Shown here piece after piece: positions 23,647-35,075 of a DNA stretch of 64,000 nucleotides. The DNA is taken from assembly GCA_963971305.1 (NCBI GenBank), contig OZ020307.1, positions 48,915,702-48,979,701 of the forward strand. The letters run 5' to 3'. The notes under the pieces are model-generated. The model was given only the letters and a program-made list of their open reading frames with translations. It was not told the origin of the DNA and searched no databases. The position numbers and the translations under genes are program-made. The first letter of the stretch is position 1. Each line of letters begins with the position of its first letter. The stretch comes from Arcuatula senhousia. Its lineage: Eukaryota > Mollusca > Bivalvia > Mytilida > Mytilidae.

Positions 23647-24145
23647 ACGAAAGACCGGTAGTGCCATCGGTTCTGTTCTGTCACATTTTTCGATTGATTC
23701 GAGAAAGTTCTCATTTCCAAGTTGATTCGCACTTCCAAGTTGACATTTCCCAGTTCCAAGTTGACATTTCGCACTTCCAAGCTGACATTTCGCACTTCCA
23801 AGTTGACATTTCGCACTTCCAAGTTGACATTTCTCACTTCCAAGTTGATATTTCCTAGTTCCAAGTAAACATTTCTAACTTCTAAGTTGACATATCTCAG
23901 TTCCAAGTTGGAAGAGTAAAAGTCAATTTTGAAGTGAAAAATGTCGACTTGGAACTGAGAAATTTCAACTTTGAAGTGAATAATGTCAACTTGGAACTAA
24001 AAAAAAATTAAACTTGGAAGTGAGAAATGTCAATTTTAAACTGAGAAATATCAACTTGGAAGTGAGAAATGTCAACTTGGGACTATGGTATTTGTAGTTT
24101 CAGTCGAGAAATGTGAAAGAACTAATTGCACTACCGGTCTTTCGT
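23647..24145. mobile_element. 499-bp snapback DNA element with 8-bp target duplication (hAT-like)
   Basis: Ends ACGAAAGACCGGTAGTGC and GCACTACCGGTCTTTCGT are exact inverses. Both sides carry ACAAAACT (23639-23646 and 24146-24153), an 8-bp target duplication as made by hAT-type transposases. Inside, about ten 21-bp units of CACTTCCAAGTTGACATTTC type (23705-23910) are followed by units in inverse orientation (23915-24090), so nearly the whole element can fold into one hairpin. The frame reading NLEVRNV repeats is a by-product of the 21-bp period. Confidence 0.85.
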
Positions 24146-24894
24146 ACAAAACTGCAATCTTTTTTTTTTACACATAGAACCTACAGTTCAGAGATGGAAA
24201 AGGTTGTTGACCTTATTTTGTCTTGTTAAATATCTTTTTTTTCAAAGATGTAAATAGACGAATTTTGTTTATATGTGAGACAAATTGCACATTTTTTTAC
24301 CTTGCCATCGATGTTTTCCAAAGCCTTTATACTGCCTTGTAAACAGTGCTACGCCCCCAAATATCAAATATGCAGAAAACTTTTAGCCTAAATTGTCAGG
24401 ATAAGCCTTATCTTGTTGGAACTTGTGAATAATAACTGATTAGGTTTTTTTTTATTTCGGAGTCACTGTGATTTTTGATAATAATTTGAATAAAAAGGTG
24501 CATCAAATGTCTGAATATGAAATATACAAAAAATGAACAAAGTATACCCTACGATTTATCTCTAGCTTTAATTGTTCTAGACGGAATGAGTATCTGGACC
24601 ATACATGTACGCGTATGTTCATGATTATATGCTTTTACGCATATGGTCGGACGCTACACGTTATGTCGGGCGTATCTGAAATAGCGATGATTGATACACA
24701 GACGAAAACATTTTCGTTATCAAATTTCCATAATTTGTTTTAAAATCAATCAAATTGATATCATTTCGATAGTTTATAAAGAAAATAGACATTTTACACT
24801 GGGCATTAATAAGGAAAAGATAATTATGCAAATGACGATTGGAAAAAAAGATAAATGCTAAGATTACATTTATGAGATATATGATGTCAAAAAA

Positions 24895-25144
24895 GAAGCG
24901 AAAAATCAAACTCCTCTAGATTTTATATGACTTTCACATTGTGACGTTTTGGGGCTTACAAATCATGAACTTCTTTCAAGAATTTCATTTTTTTAAACCT
25001 TGGTTTTTAATATCTATGTAAGCAGAGAATGTAATAACAAGTAGAGTCAATTTGCACAAATTGTCTTCAATATTTAAAGGTATAGTCTAGTAGGGTTCCA
25101 AAATCAGACTAAAAGTCTAGAACATGAAGAATGACCATCCTTAA
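24895..25144 (-). mobile_element. MITE family M1, copy 3, truncated
   Basis: Reverse orientation. The right end GACCATCCTTAA is the intact terminus, and AACTCCTCTAGATTTTATA and CATTGTGACGTTTTGG match copies 1 and 2. The other terminus is missing near 24895. Confidence 0.7.
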
Positions 25145-26540
25145 CATGCAATGTGTAATGTTTGATTTTTTTCTTAAATCTTGACAAAATGCGTTGTAAC
25201 GTAAACACAACATTTTAATTTTAAATTCTAGAACTATAACTTACGGTTTTGCATCAGGCTGTCACCTAGACAAGTGCTTGGGAAGTGCGATTTTAAAGAC
25301 ACAATAGGGGACGATACATAGCTAAATTAATCGAAATTGTGGCAGAAAAATCAATTGCAATTTTATAACTGACTTGCAATGGATATGCAATAATATACAT
25401 ATTGTAACTAAGTCTTTTATGTCTAGACTTAAAGATAAATGCATAGTTATTCAACTGCACCATTTGACTAAAAAGGAACATAAAGAGAGGATTGTTTTAC
25501 ATATTTATGCATCTTATACAGCGCATATGATCATATTGAGCATAACATCTATTATGTATAGAAACTAGAGCATTTTTCTCGAAGGACTTTACTTTGAATC
25601 TAAACATTCAAGCAATCATCTTAAGAAATAATTAAAAATTCTGATTGTTTGATTTCAATGCTTCTGACTTTTTTAACGAAATAAACATATTCACAGTAAT
25701 TTACATAATTTTGTTGTCGACACCAACTCGTGTTTCTAGCTTTCAGTAGTTAACCGCATCTGATTTACAAGATGTCATCAAAGGTTATAAGATATTAGAC
25801 GTTTGTGACATAAACTATACATGCACCTTTAAACTGTCAATTTACTTGTTCGTCTCCTTGAATTCAATTGATTCAATTATGATCAATATAATATTCCATT
25901 GAAACAATGCATCGCACTGCTGCCAAATAAATGATGTGATACGATCTTCGGGGTTTATTTTGTTGATAGGGACTGGCAACCTTTTTCCTTCAAATAAGAA
26001 AAGCAATAGGATCAAAATGAACCTGCAATGTCTTTAAAAGTTCAGAAAGATTTTCCGTTGTACAGGTAATTCTTTATGGTCAATTCGTAAGGTAACGTCC
26101 CATTTTAAGTTAACTTAAATTACGCATGTTTTATACCATGCATGTATATACGAAAACCCAGAACGCTTATTCGACGTTCAAGAATTGAAATCCGAAATTC
26201 GAAACTCGAGATTTGGAATTCACAGCATACTAATGACCAATATAATTTCTTCTGAAATGATTAGTTTTTTTTATCAAACATAAAGATCTTTTATAAATGT
26301 AGCGGAGTGTATGAACATTTCATTAAGCTTGTAAGTATTGTCTAACTTCGCAGCTTCTTAAACAGATGGGTCATATAAATGTGCCTTTCATAATTCAGAG
26401 AAAAAAATGATAAGTGATAGATGATATGATATGTACGTCTCCCGAACTCCGAGTATACCCTCAACACGATTCGATAGGGTAACTGTCTCCAGATTAATTG
26501 TAAATGGCGCAGTTAACTCTGGAATAGTGTGACATGAGTT
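25145..26540. other. Non-coding, nothing recognised
   Basis: AT-rich sequence with only short chance frames between M1 copy 3 and the paired MITEs. Confidence 0.5.
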
Positions 26541-26542
26541 TG

Positions 26543-27210
26543 GGTAGTACTCCACAATTAATCTATTTAGCTCATTTTTGCATGTACTCGACGTTGACTA
26601 TTTTGTCCCGGGTTCTTGTAATCGCTTAAACTGCTATTTGCACTTTAAACTAGGTGGTGTTCCAAACTCCGGGCATGTTTAGTCGTGTTTAGTGCCGTAT
26701 TTGGTTTATTTGTTGTACTCGTTGCCCCTAGCAACTCTTAACATTTGTCAAAAATTTGGGGACAAAAATACGCAAAAATCGGGGTTTTGTCCTTTTTTGA
26801 ACGTTGCCAGTAGTCGAGCTTTCGGTTCAGGTGAAACGTAACATGTATGAAATGAATGCCCGAAAACAGTCCTTTCTTTTAAGACCAAATAAACCTATCC
26901 GACTTCGGCTCTTTTTTCCGCTAAAATTGTTCAAACTTAAAAATCTAAAAATAGCACATTTAAATTTGAGCCCATCCGCTGGTCACCATGCACAGCCGGA
27001 AACGACGCTTTATGATCATTGGTATTGATTTTTTCGAAATTATTCTTTAAAACAATAACCGTGGATCGTAATTTTGATATAACGGGTCCAGATTTTTTTG
27101 TGTCTTGTTTTAAGACCAAAACGAATCAATATTTGCATTTAACAAAAAAGTTCTCAGGGGCCACATACGAAAACAATACTGTGAAAAAATCCTAATTGCG
27201 GAGTACTACC
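26543..27210. mobile_element. MITE family M2, left copy
   Basis: 668 bases with inverted ends GGTAGTACTCCACAATTA and TAATTGCGGAGTACTACC. Nearly identical to 27937-28583 but with 22 extra bases (GAGCCCATCCGCTGGTCACC and two more) near 26968. The shared open stretch of about 55 codons has no ATG in frame at its start and no known motif. Confidence 0.85.
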
Positions 27211-27936
27211 ATAATGCTTTTGAATTTTTTGAAAATTTAACATGAGTTGCATTTTTCTCTTCTTGAGTATGTAACCACTTGAGGAATACCGGATATTATG
27301 ATTTTTTTTTAATCTTTTACCATATTAACGCACGCTCAAAGACGGAAGCCCTTTTCTGATCAAGCTCTTTTTTGGACATTTTCCTGCAATAACGTTAGAT
27401 TCTTTCCCCGTTTGTTTTGAATCAAATTTTGTATTTTCGTAACAAAATTGGTATTCTGTTATGCTTAAGTCATTTTCTAGCCTATTTCAAACATATGTGT
27501 GAAAATTTGGAAGATTTCCATGACAAAATCTACAATAATGGCGTCCATGGAAACACATCATCAAAATTTGCTAAACATTTGCATAGCAAGCTATAATGCT
27601 TTGCGTTTCTATTCAAGCCGACTAAAAAATACAATTTTATGATTTACATACGGGGAAATATACTATATTGTGTAATTTTTATTTCTTCCGGGGAATTTAT
27701 TAACGTTGTAAGCGTTACATACAGCATAACCAATTGTACAAAATATAACATTATTGACGATATTTTCAAAAATAAGCATGTTTGGTTGCTATGGACATTA
27801 ATGCTTAATAACTGATATTTTTCCTCAAATTTTTGAAACAAGTAATTCTCAAATATATTAGCTTTATTTTCAACAATTAAACCAAGGACTAAAATCAAGA
27901 TATACTCTCAAAATTTTAATGAGAATAATGCCATAT

Positions 27937-28583
27937 GGTAGTACTCCACAATTAATCTATTTAGCTCATTTTTGCATGTGATCGACGTTGACTATTTTGT
28001 CCCGGGTTCTTGTAATCGCTTAAACTGCTATTTGCACTTTAAACTAGGTGGTGTTCCAAACTCCGGGCATGTTTAGTCGTGCTTAGTGCCGTATTTGGTT
28101 TCTTTGTTGTACTCGTTGCCCTTAGCAACTCTTAACATTTGTCAAAAATTTGGGGACAAAAATATGCAAAAATCGGGGTTTTGTCCTTTTTTTGAACGTT
28201 GCCAGTAGTCGAGCTTTCGGTTCAGGTGAAACGTAACATGTATGAAATGAATGCCCGAAAACAGTCCTTTCTTTTAAGACCAAATAAACCTATCCGACTC
28301 CGGCTCTTTTTTCCGCTAAAATTGTTCAAACTTAAAAATCTAAAAATAGCACATTTAAATTTGCACAGCCGGAAACGACGCTTTATGATCATTGGTATTG
28401 ATTTTTTCGAAATTATTCTTTAAAACAATAACCGTGGATCGTAATTTTTATATAACGGGTCCATATTTTTTTTTGTCTTGTTTTAAGACCAAAACGAATC
28501 AATATTTTCATTTAACAAAAAAGTTCACAGGGGCCACATACGAAAACAATACTGTGAAAAAATCCTAATTGTGGAGTACTACC
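27937..28583. mobile_element. MITE family M2, right copy
   Basis: 647 bases, same orientation as the left copy, ends GGTAGTACTCCACAATTA and TAATTGTGGAGTACTACC perfectly inverse. The 726-base spacer between the copies (27211-27936) is unrelated to either copy and non-coding. TTG precedes the left copy and follows the right copy. Confidence 0.85.
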
Positions 28584-28589
28584 TTGACC

Positions 28590-29810
28590 ACATGTGGTAA
28601 ACAGTGATACTTTAAGTTAACAATCGCTGCCTAGACTCATAGTCTTGTTTAATGACTATAAACGTTTCATTGATTGATATGATTTATATGTCCTTGGACG
28701 ACTCTTTGACATAATTTTTTACCAAATTACTAGTAATCTTTGATTAGTAGAAAAATATATTAAACTTTCAGTATTTTATAATGAATCAACACATAACTTC
28801 AGGACTTTAAAATGTAACAGAAATGTTTCGGCATGATATGATAATTTTGTGCTTTTTGCTTTATTTTTGCATGTATTGGTGCATTTGTGTATCCCAAACG
28901 AATAAAAAAAGAAATTCCAAAAACGAAAACCCTTTGGATCTGCAACTGCACCATCTGGTTAAAACCGTTTTAACATTTAAAGTCAGGTGATTGAAACTAA
29001 AAATATAAATATCAGTCACCTTATCTAAATACAAGACTGACCAAAACTTGTACCTAAAATCATCATTTAATCATGTCCGGTATATGTGTACACGTGACGT
29101 AGATTGGAGATGCTTTTATCTAAATGTTACTAGTACAAAAATGGAACAATATCAAGTATTTGTAAAAATGAATAAGAAAAAGTAGGTTTAATGTTTTTCA
29201 CTGCCTTTTCACTGTTATTGTTTTGAGAAAATGTCAGAAACCTTAGTTTAAGTCTGTCAATTATCGGTTGTATTATTTTGTTAGTGTATGTTTATTGAAA
29301 AAAAGTGTTTCAAATAGTGAGCTAAATGATGTTTTTTTCTTTTGTAAAGATGAACTCCTTGACATCAAGAATACACTATGGGTCTTTAAACGTTGACAAA
29401 ATACAGAAGATAACTGCTGATTGCAGTGATATTTTTGCTATGAGTTTGTCACAAATAGCAATCAAGAAACCAACAAACAGTAACGAAGAAATCACAAATA
29501 TTCAGTCATTGTTTTAGACGTCCTTCTATTTAGACAAGCAAAATATTTTAAAACATTTGATTTATAAAATCAAACATGTGTGACGAAAAATAGAAATGTA
29601 ACAGTATACATTTGTTAAATGGGTTAAATGATAGAACTGACTGAAAAGGTAGAACTAAATAAACTTAACTTAATTAACTAAACTAATTAAAATATCTAAT
29701 TACTTATAATATCTTTATATTTTAGTGAATAAAAGAAAAAACAATCCACGCTTGACAATAATATCAGTTATCATTAAAAGTAAGAAAGCAGTTTTGTCTT
29801 TCATCATTCA
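28590..29810. other. Non-coding, nothing recognised
   Basis: Downstream flank of gene C. AT-rich, short chance frames only (for example 29326-29517, without similarity to anything I know). Confidence 0.5.
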
Positions 29811-29812
29811 TA

Positions 29813-30057
29813 CTATATTAACCAAGATGTTTTGGAAGAATTGCCAAGAAGAGAGTGAGAAGTGGTCTCATCATTGTTGACCTTTCTTTTTAGTGTACAC
29901 ATGCTCGTTTCCTCATCATATACCGCTGCACAACATCCTCCAGTCGTAATACACATGTTGATGCAGTGTATGCTGCTTCTAGCTGCTGTTGTTGCAAGAT
30001 CGATACCGGAGTATTCAGTATTTAGAAATCCACATGCTGATCTTGATGTTGAACTAC
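29813..30057 (-). CDS. Gene C exon 4: PAN/apple-like domain and stop
   Basis: 245 bases after acceptor TCTGTTGACAG. Encodes SACGFLN, C-x3-C, GCCAAVY, MCTLK and end TSWLI-stop. About two thirds identical to gene B exon 4 by eye. Confidence 0.88.
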
Positions 30058-33000
30058 CTGTCAACAGAAATTACTTTAAAGACTCATTATAATAGTCATC
30101 GTTAAGATGTTCGAAATTATTGTAAATGGTTAAATAAACTGTACGAAGAGCTCAATTTTATGGCTGGTTCCAAATCTATGGCCGATTCTTAAAATGCGGC
30201 ATATAATGATTTTATAGTAAGATTTTAAAGACCCCAAATCAATATCAATAGCAGGTTCAAGACGTTAAAAATCTATGAGAGACATTGAGTCTTTTGGTTG
30301 ATTATGACATCAAAATAATTTGTTAAAGATTAAAAAAATGGATTGTCCCAAATCTATGGCAATTTTCATTATCGTCCAAAACTTATGACTGAATAAAGCA
30401 AATAAAAACTCATTTGTCACCTGAATAAAAAAGTACAAAAAGGGACAGACAAAAACATCTACTCTTTATGTCTTTATATTTTTGCCTCGGACATGATTGG
30501 CATGAACGTCTATTATTGGTATTAAACATTTCAAATTATGTCTGGAACTTTGGTTAGATTTGAGACTCATAGAGAACAAGAAGATGAAAGAGGCAAGGTC
30601 ATTTAACCTTACATTCAGATATATTGATAATATCCTTTCTGTCAATAACACTTCATTTGTTAGATGTATTCCTTCAATATATCCTCCAGAATTGGAGATT
30701 AAAGAGACCACCGAATCCAATTGCTTCACGTTTTTTCTTGGATTTGCACCTCGAATTTGACCCAGTTGGTCATCTCAGTACAAAAATTTACGATAAAAGA
30801 TATGATTTTTATTTTCAAATTATTAATTTTCCTAATCAACAGAGCAATATACCTACTTTACCTGCATACGGTGTTTATATTTCACAACTAATTTGATATG
30901 TCAGAGCTTTCACACATTTCACAGATTTTTTTATGAGACACTGATTTCTTCGTGACCGACTTTTTGAGCAGGGCTATAAGAAAATAGGTCTCATACGATC
31001 CCTTAAAAAATTCTTTCTTCGTTATCAGCCACTAGTAGAAATGTTCAAAATTGAGTTAAAAGATATGGGGATTAATTGTTTTAATTAGTGTTTGACTGGT
31101 CTGCTGTACTGAGATGATCACCTCAATATCTCTATTGTGTCTCACAACTGAGTTGTGTTCTATGGTCATTACCGGATCCTAAGATCACAATGGAAGAGGG
31201 AGGTTTTGGGCTTTAGCCCACCATTTCGTTTGAAATGCCTGTACTAAGTCAGGACCATTGCGATCAACCAATTCTCCGGTATGACTGATTCGTTTTTCTC
31301 TGGACAATAACATTGATCATTCAAATTCGTGTTTTTTTTGTATTACCTTTCTTTTGTTACCAAAGGAAACACGTCTTGTAGCATTTAGGATGAACGGACG
31401 GACAAATATCTGTTTAGCATCAGTGATCAGCCTCGACTATCAGGACCTGGTTAGCATCAAATAGCGGCTTCGAATATCAGTTTAGGATTAGCATTTCAAT
31501 GTGGTTAGGGTTATGGGTTAGGGATATGTTAGCATTTGGGAGTTCCTACTTTCAGTTTAGGGTTATCGTTTCAATAGGAGAATGGTTAGCGTAAGGGTTA
31601 CTGGAAAAGGTTAGCATCAGGTTAACTTGAGGAAGCTGCCCCAACTATCAAGTAAGGGTAAGCTTTTCAATGGGAATATAGTTAGTTAGGGTTTATATCA
31701 GGTAAGCATTAGGAAGCAGTCTTGACTATCAGGGATTTTCTGTGGTCGATCAAATTATTTTTTCTTTACAAGATCAATATTTTCCTCTTTCAGTTAACAT
31801 CTCTGTGCGGGTATGGAAGTCTACCTTTTTCTTGTACATACGATTGAAAGAGGAATCATAAAATTAATTTAATAGGTACTTACGAACCAATTTGTTATTC
31901 AGGTTTGTCTTTGTTTAACTTGTTTATTTACTTTTTTTTGATAAATATTCATGTTAAGAGCATGTATGTTCTTGAATCTTTGATTTTTGTTATTATTTTT
32001 AAAGAAAGTAAAACATTTAGCTGCAATGACAATGAACGGAAAGTTATTTTGAATTGTTGTTCGTTAAACATATTGTAAAGAAAATAAGGTTAGATACTAC
32101 TGGTATAACGCACCATATTTTAAGTTTCATTTGTAATCTGCCATAGATTTGCAGTCATAAGATTTTGCCATAGATTTTGCGTCTTTGAAACAAATGTTAC
32201 GTCACAATCCGCCACAGATTTTAAATCTGCTATAGATTTGTATCCAGCCATAAATTTAGGTTCTACATATTTATAAATGTAATATTTTTTAAATGTCATA
32301 TATACAAATTTTATTGAAGCTTTTTCAAAAGAGCGTCACCTCTTGCACAAATTTATCTGAGTTAGCTGTCTTAACACAGTATAAAGGACATTTTTGTCTA
32401 GCGGTATGACGTACAGATATTGTTTTGTTTCCAATTTGGCCTAATCCTTAAACTTTGTATTGTCAAAACATGCCCTATTTGTCAAGTACTATTCTGATTG
32501 TTTGGTATTGCCTAATGGTTAGGCACATGCTGTTACTGCATGTTCTTCTTTGGAACGTATTGCTTTACTCTATGTATTGACCAAACAGGCAAATTATCGT
32601 GTTATTAAATGAAGAAAAACAATGTTCAAAGTGCATAGTTTCAACATATTTTACTTTCAGGTAAGACAAAAGGTCTTGAAAGCTAGTAGCAATCTTACTT
32701 AGGTCGTGTCTAAAGTTCGTTAGGATTTTGCTGATATTTCATTCTTAGCTGTTTTTGCAACATCCATACAGCTGCCGTAAATTGTGAGAAAAAAATTATA
32801 CAAGCACGTATAATATATAAACAGTAAATACATTTTGTTTTGTGATCAAAACCAATGATGTAAAGCACATTTTGGCATGTCTTTGTCAAGATCTAATTTA
32901 TAATCATTAGTATTCAGAAACTAATATATGATTAAAATTAAATAAGAAAAATAAAAAAATGCATTCCTTACCGGTTGAGTTAGAAATCAGACTACCATAG

Positions 33001-34723
33001 ACTTCTACTTCACATAAGCATAGTGTTCCAATGCCTCTCAGTCGTAGCCTAACAAAACGTCCGATTGTCCCTTCTTGGCACGTGGCGTTAAGATACACTA
33101 CACTTGATGCTTGGAAGTGGCATCTTGATTGACGTCCTCTGGAAAACGTTGCCCATTTATCACTCACACATGGCGGCTTTTCAAATACATCAATGTCATA
33201 GTTATTCAACCATGGTGAACAACATGCTTTAAAAATACATAAAGGCAATCAGATAAAACATGAACTAAATTTGATTATGCCACTTTTTTTTAAATTTAAA
33301 AGTGTTTCGTTTTGATTCTTTGAATAAGAAAAAAATATTTATCGAGGTAAAAATGATAAAACAAATCATAAGTTCATATCATCGATATTTTAGATGTTTG
33401 ATCTTTTAACTGACCTTAGATGTTTTTGAGATTTAAAAATGTTAAAAATGAAACAATTGTATTTAGACTTTTTAAAATGCTTTAAAAAAACATCGAAATC
33501 TTATAAATGCCTTTGTGAAAAACTGTATCAAGATCATAAGATACTTCCTGTTGTTTATGCTTGTTTCATTGTTTACTTCTAAATTTTTGTACAAGTATTA
33601 TATTGAAAAATCTACACACTCACAATCTTGCCTGTTATAAATGACCACATTTGAGACATTAAATGTAGCTCCAAGATCAACTGTCCACCAAGGCTGGTAT
33701 TCGTTGTACTTGGAATGAGTGCACTTGAAGCGACTGTTTAAATATTCTGTCCAGTTACCATTTACTGCATATTCCGGTCCGTTGGTAAACCCATCATCAG
33801 TACCAGACTGTCGAGTGTGTTTTTCTAACGCAAGGTTCACTCCTAAAATGATGCCAATATATAAATTCTCAAAAAATGTTGGTCGGGTTTTCCCCTATTG
33901 TGCTTGTACTTTAATACACTTTGAGAAAAATTAATATGAAATGCAAATTGTAACATTTCAAAATTTAACGAATTCAATGTTTGTAAATTGTTAAAAATAA
34001 GTGCATAGGGTAAAAAGAATGATTGAATCGTTTAGACAGCGAAACATGATGCTGTTAATAAAAACTAGCACAAATAACACAAAGAATGAAAAGTAAAGAT
34101 GTAAAAGTATGCATACACTAAAAGCTGTAAAGTTTAATTAATGATGGATTAAACAATTTTTGCCAAACGCTTTGTCGAGAGAAAGAAATTTAATCAAATA
34201 TTCAATCTGGCATGATATTATAAGATAAATGAATATCTCTTTTTCATTAAGCTATCTCAATTCAGGGACATCGTTGTCTGCATTTTCAAAGTCAAATATA
34301 GACGTGACAAATCCATTAAAGTTATAACTGTGACCTTTATAATGTATTATCATATTGTATTTCCAATAGAGCACGATTTGCGTCCATTTTCTAACATTAA
34401 ACATTTTTCAAATATATGTCAGATCATCTTACTTTCATCAAGCAAAACATTAACATAAAGAATGTACTGTTCTTGTGCATATTTTACGTTCTTTATTTGG
34501 ACTTTTTATTTTTAACGCCGTGCATATATTTAATTCAATAAGTTTTCTTTAATACCGTCTGAAAAGAATTTCGATATTAAGCATTTATTACATTGATACA
34601 TGTATTAAACAATCCAATTCATAAAAAAAGAAAATGAAATGTATTCAATTTACCTGATACTATTATGTTTGTCGTGTTCATCATCAAAAACAACAGAAAA
34701 GCTTTTGTACGTTTACCGTCCAT
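29813..34723 (-). CDS. Gene C: secreted F-type lectin with C-terminal PAN/apple-like domain (4 exons, complete)
   Basis: Joins 34723-34654, 33842-33624, 33226-32972 and 30057-29813 on the minus strand: 789 bases, 262 residues, all junctions GT-AG phase 1, frame open. It starts with a signal peptide (MDGKRTKAFLLFLMMN). The FTP domain runs NLALEKHTRQSG, CTHSKYNEYQPWWTVDLG, NVVIYNRQD, an adjacent Cys pair, SPWLNNYDIDVF, GRFVRLRLRG and LCEVEVYG. The C-terminal module has GCCAAVYDEE and ends TSWLI. Exons 1, 3 and 4 match gene B exactly in length; exon 2 is six bases longer. The adjacent Cys pair after Arg-x-Asp is a classic F-type lectin feature that gene B lacks. Tandem paralogue of gene B; intron 3 carries a transposon. 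Confidence 0.88.
30540..31265 (+). pseudogene. Decayed Penelope-like RT fragment with 3' tail
   Basis: Frame-broken RT pieces: FNLTFRYIDNILSVNN (catalytic region with Asp-Asn in place of Asp-Asp), IYPPELEIKETTES, then in other frames KIYDKRYDFYFQIINFPN, PAYGVYISQLI and EQGYKKI..SLKKFFLRYQPLV. At 31200-31265 comes a GGCTTTAGCCCACCATTTC..CTAAGTCAGGACCATT tail. It is not closely similar to the 21-23 kb copy, so it represents another lineage. Confidence 0.75.
31400..31740 (+). repeat. Degenerate tandem array with GGTTAGCAT and telomere-like words
   Basis: About five units of 80-90 bases of the type GGTTAGCATCAGG, then CGACTATCAG, then TTAGGGTTA, then TTTCAATGGGAAT. GGTTAGGGTTATGGGTTAGG at 31502-31521 resembles the TTAGGG telomere repeat. 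Non-coding. Confidence 0.6.
32972..33226 (-). CDS. Gene C exon 3: second half of F-type lectin domain
   Basis: 255 bases. Acceptor TTTTTAAAG, donor G|GTAAGG. Encodes SPWLNNYDIDVFEKPPC, GRQSRCHFQ, NATCQEG, GRFVRLRLRG and LCEVEVYGS. Confidence 0.88.
33624..33842 (-). CDS. Gene C exon 2: first half of F-type lectin domain
   Basis: 219 bases. Acceptor CATTTTAG, donor T|GTGAGT. Encodes VNLALEKHTRQSGTDD, YAVNGNWTEY, CTHSKYNEYQPWWTVDLG and NVVIYNRQD. Confidence 0.88.
34654..34723 (-). CDS. Gene C exon 1: signal peptide
   Basis: 70 coding bases from ATG at 34723-34721 to donor G|GTAAAT. The peptide MDGKRTKAFLLFLMM has a short basic start and a hydrophobic core. Confidence 0.82.
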
Positions 34724-34959
34724 TTTCTCAACGCTTACAGAATCTACAGGAAAGTCTCATTCTTCATCTGAAAATCTGAAACCAATTGTAAGGAAGTACT
34801 AAAACAGAATAAATGACTAGCATATGTCCGACATTTTTATTGCATAATATGCAGTTGGTCTATTGTTTTGTCTAAACTTAAAATAAACAATTGGATTTGC
34901 TTGAATTTGACTTTTGTATGTAGTCGGTTCTTTGTGCCTCTTTTTACATTTATTTATGT

Positions 34960-35075
34960 GTTTCAATTGTTTTCAGTGTATCCTGTTCTTGTGCTCTCTT
35001 TTCCGCCTTCGGGTGCTCTAATGCTCCTTTGGTATTTGTTTGTTTTGTTCATGTATCAATGTAGAAGTTCAAATA
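34960..35075 (+). mobile_element. Possible Penelope-like tail remnant
   Basis: Contains CCTTTGGTATTTGTTTG-type text after GCTCTAATGCTC, echoing the GCATTGGTACCTCTGCTTC end of the other tails. Short and weak; it lies just upstream of gene C. Confidence 0.3.

Larger units (their letters stand above)
30150..32262. mobile_element. Long-TIR element built of AAATCTATGGC repeats, carrying a Penelope-like fragment
   Basis: The left end TTTATGGCTGG..CCAAATCTATGG (30152 on) is matched in inverse at 32210-32258 (CTATAGATTTG..CCAGCCATAAA). Both arms, up to 245 bases long, contain several copies of AAATCTATGGCA, in direct orientation left and inverse right. Between them lie a Penelope-like fragment and a degenerate tandem block. 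Located in gene C intron 3. Confidence 0.6.

Noticed and set aside
23634..23906. Open frame encoding a repeated NLEVRNV peptide
   Set aside because: The 21-bp DNA repeat is a multiple of three, so the frame stays open by itself; the region is the inside of a TIR element.
26804..28423. Same 50-codon peptide start in two places (26804 and 28199)
   Set aside because: Both lie in the two MITE copies and start at TTG; the similarity reflects copied DNA, not a conserved gene.
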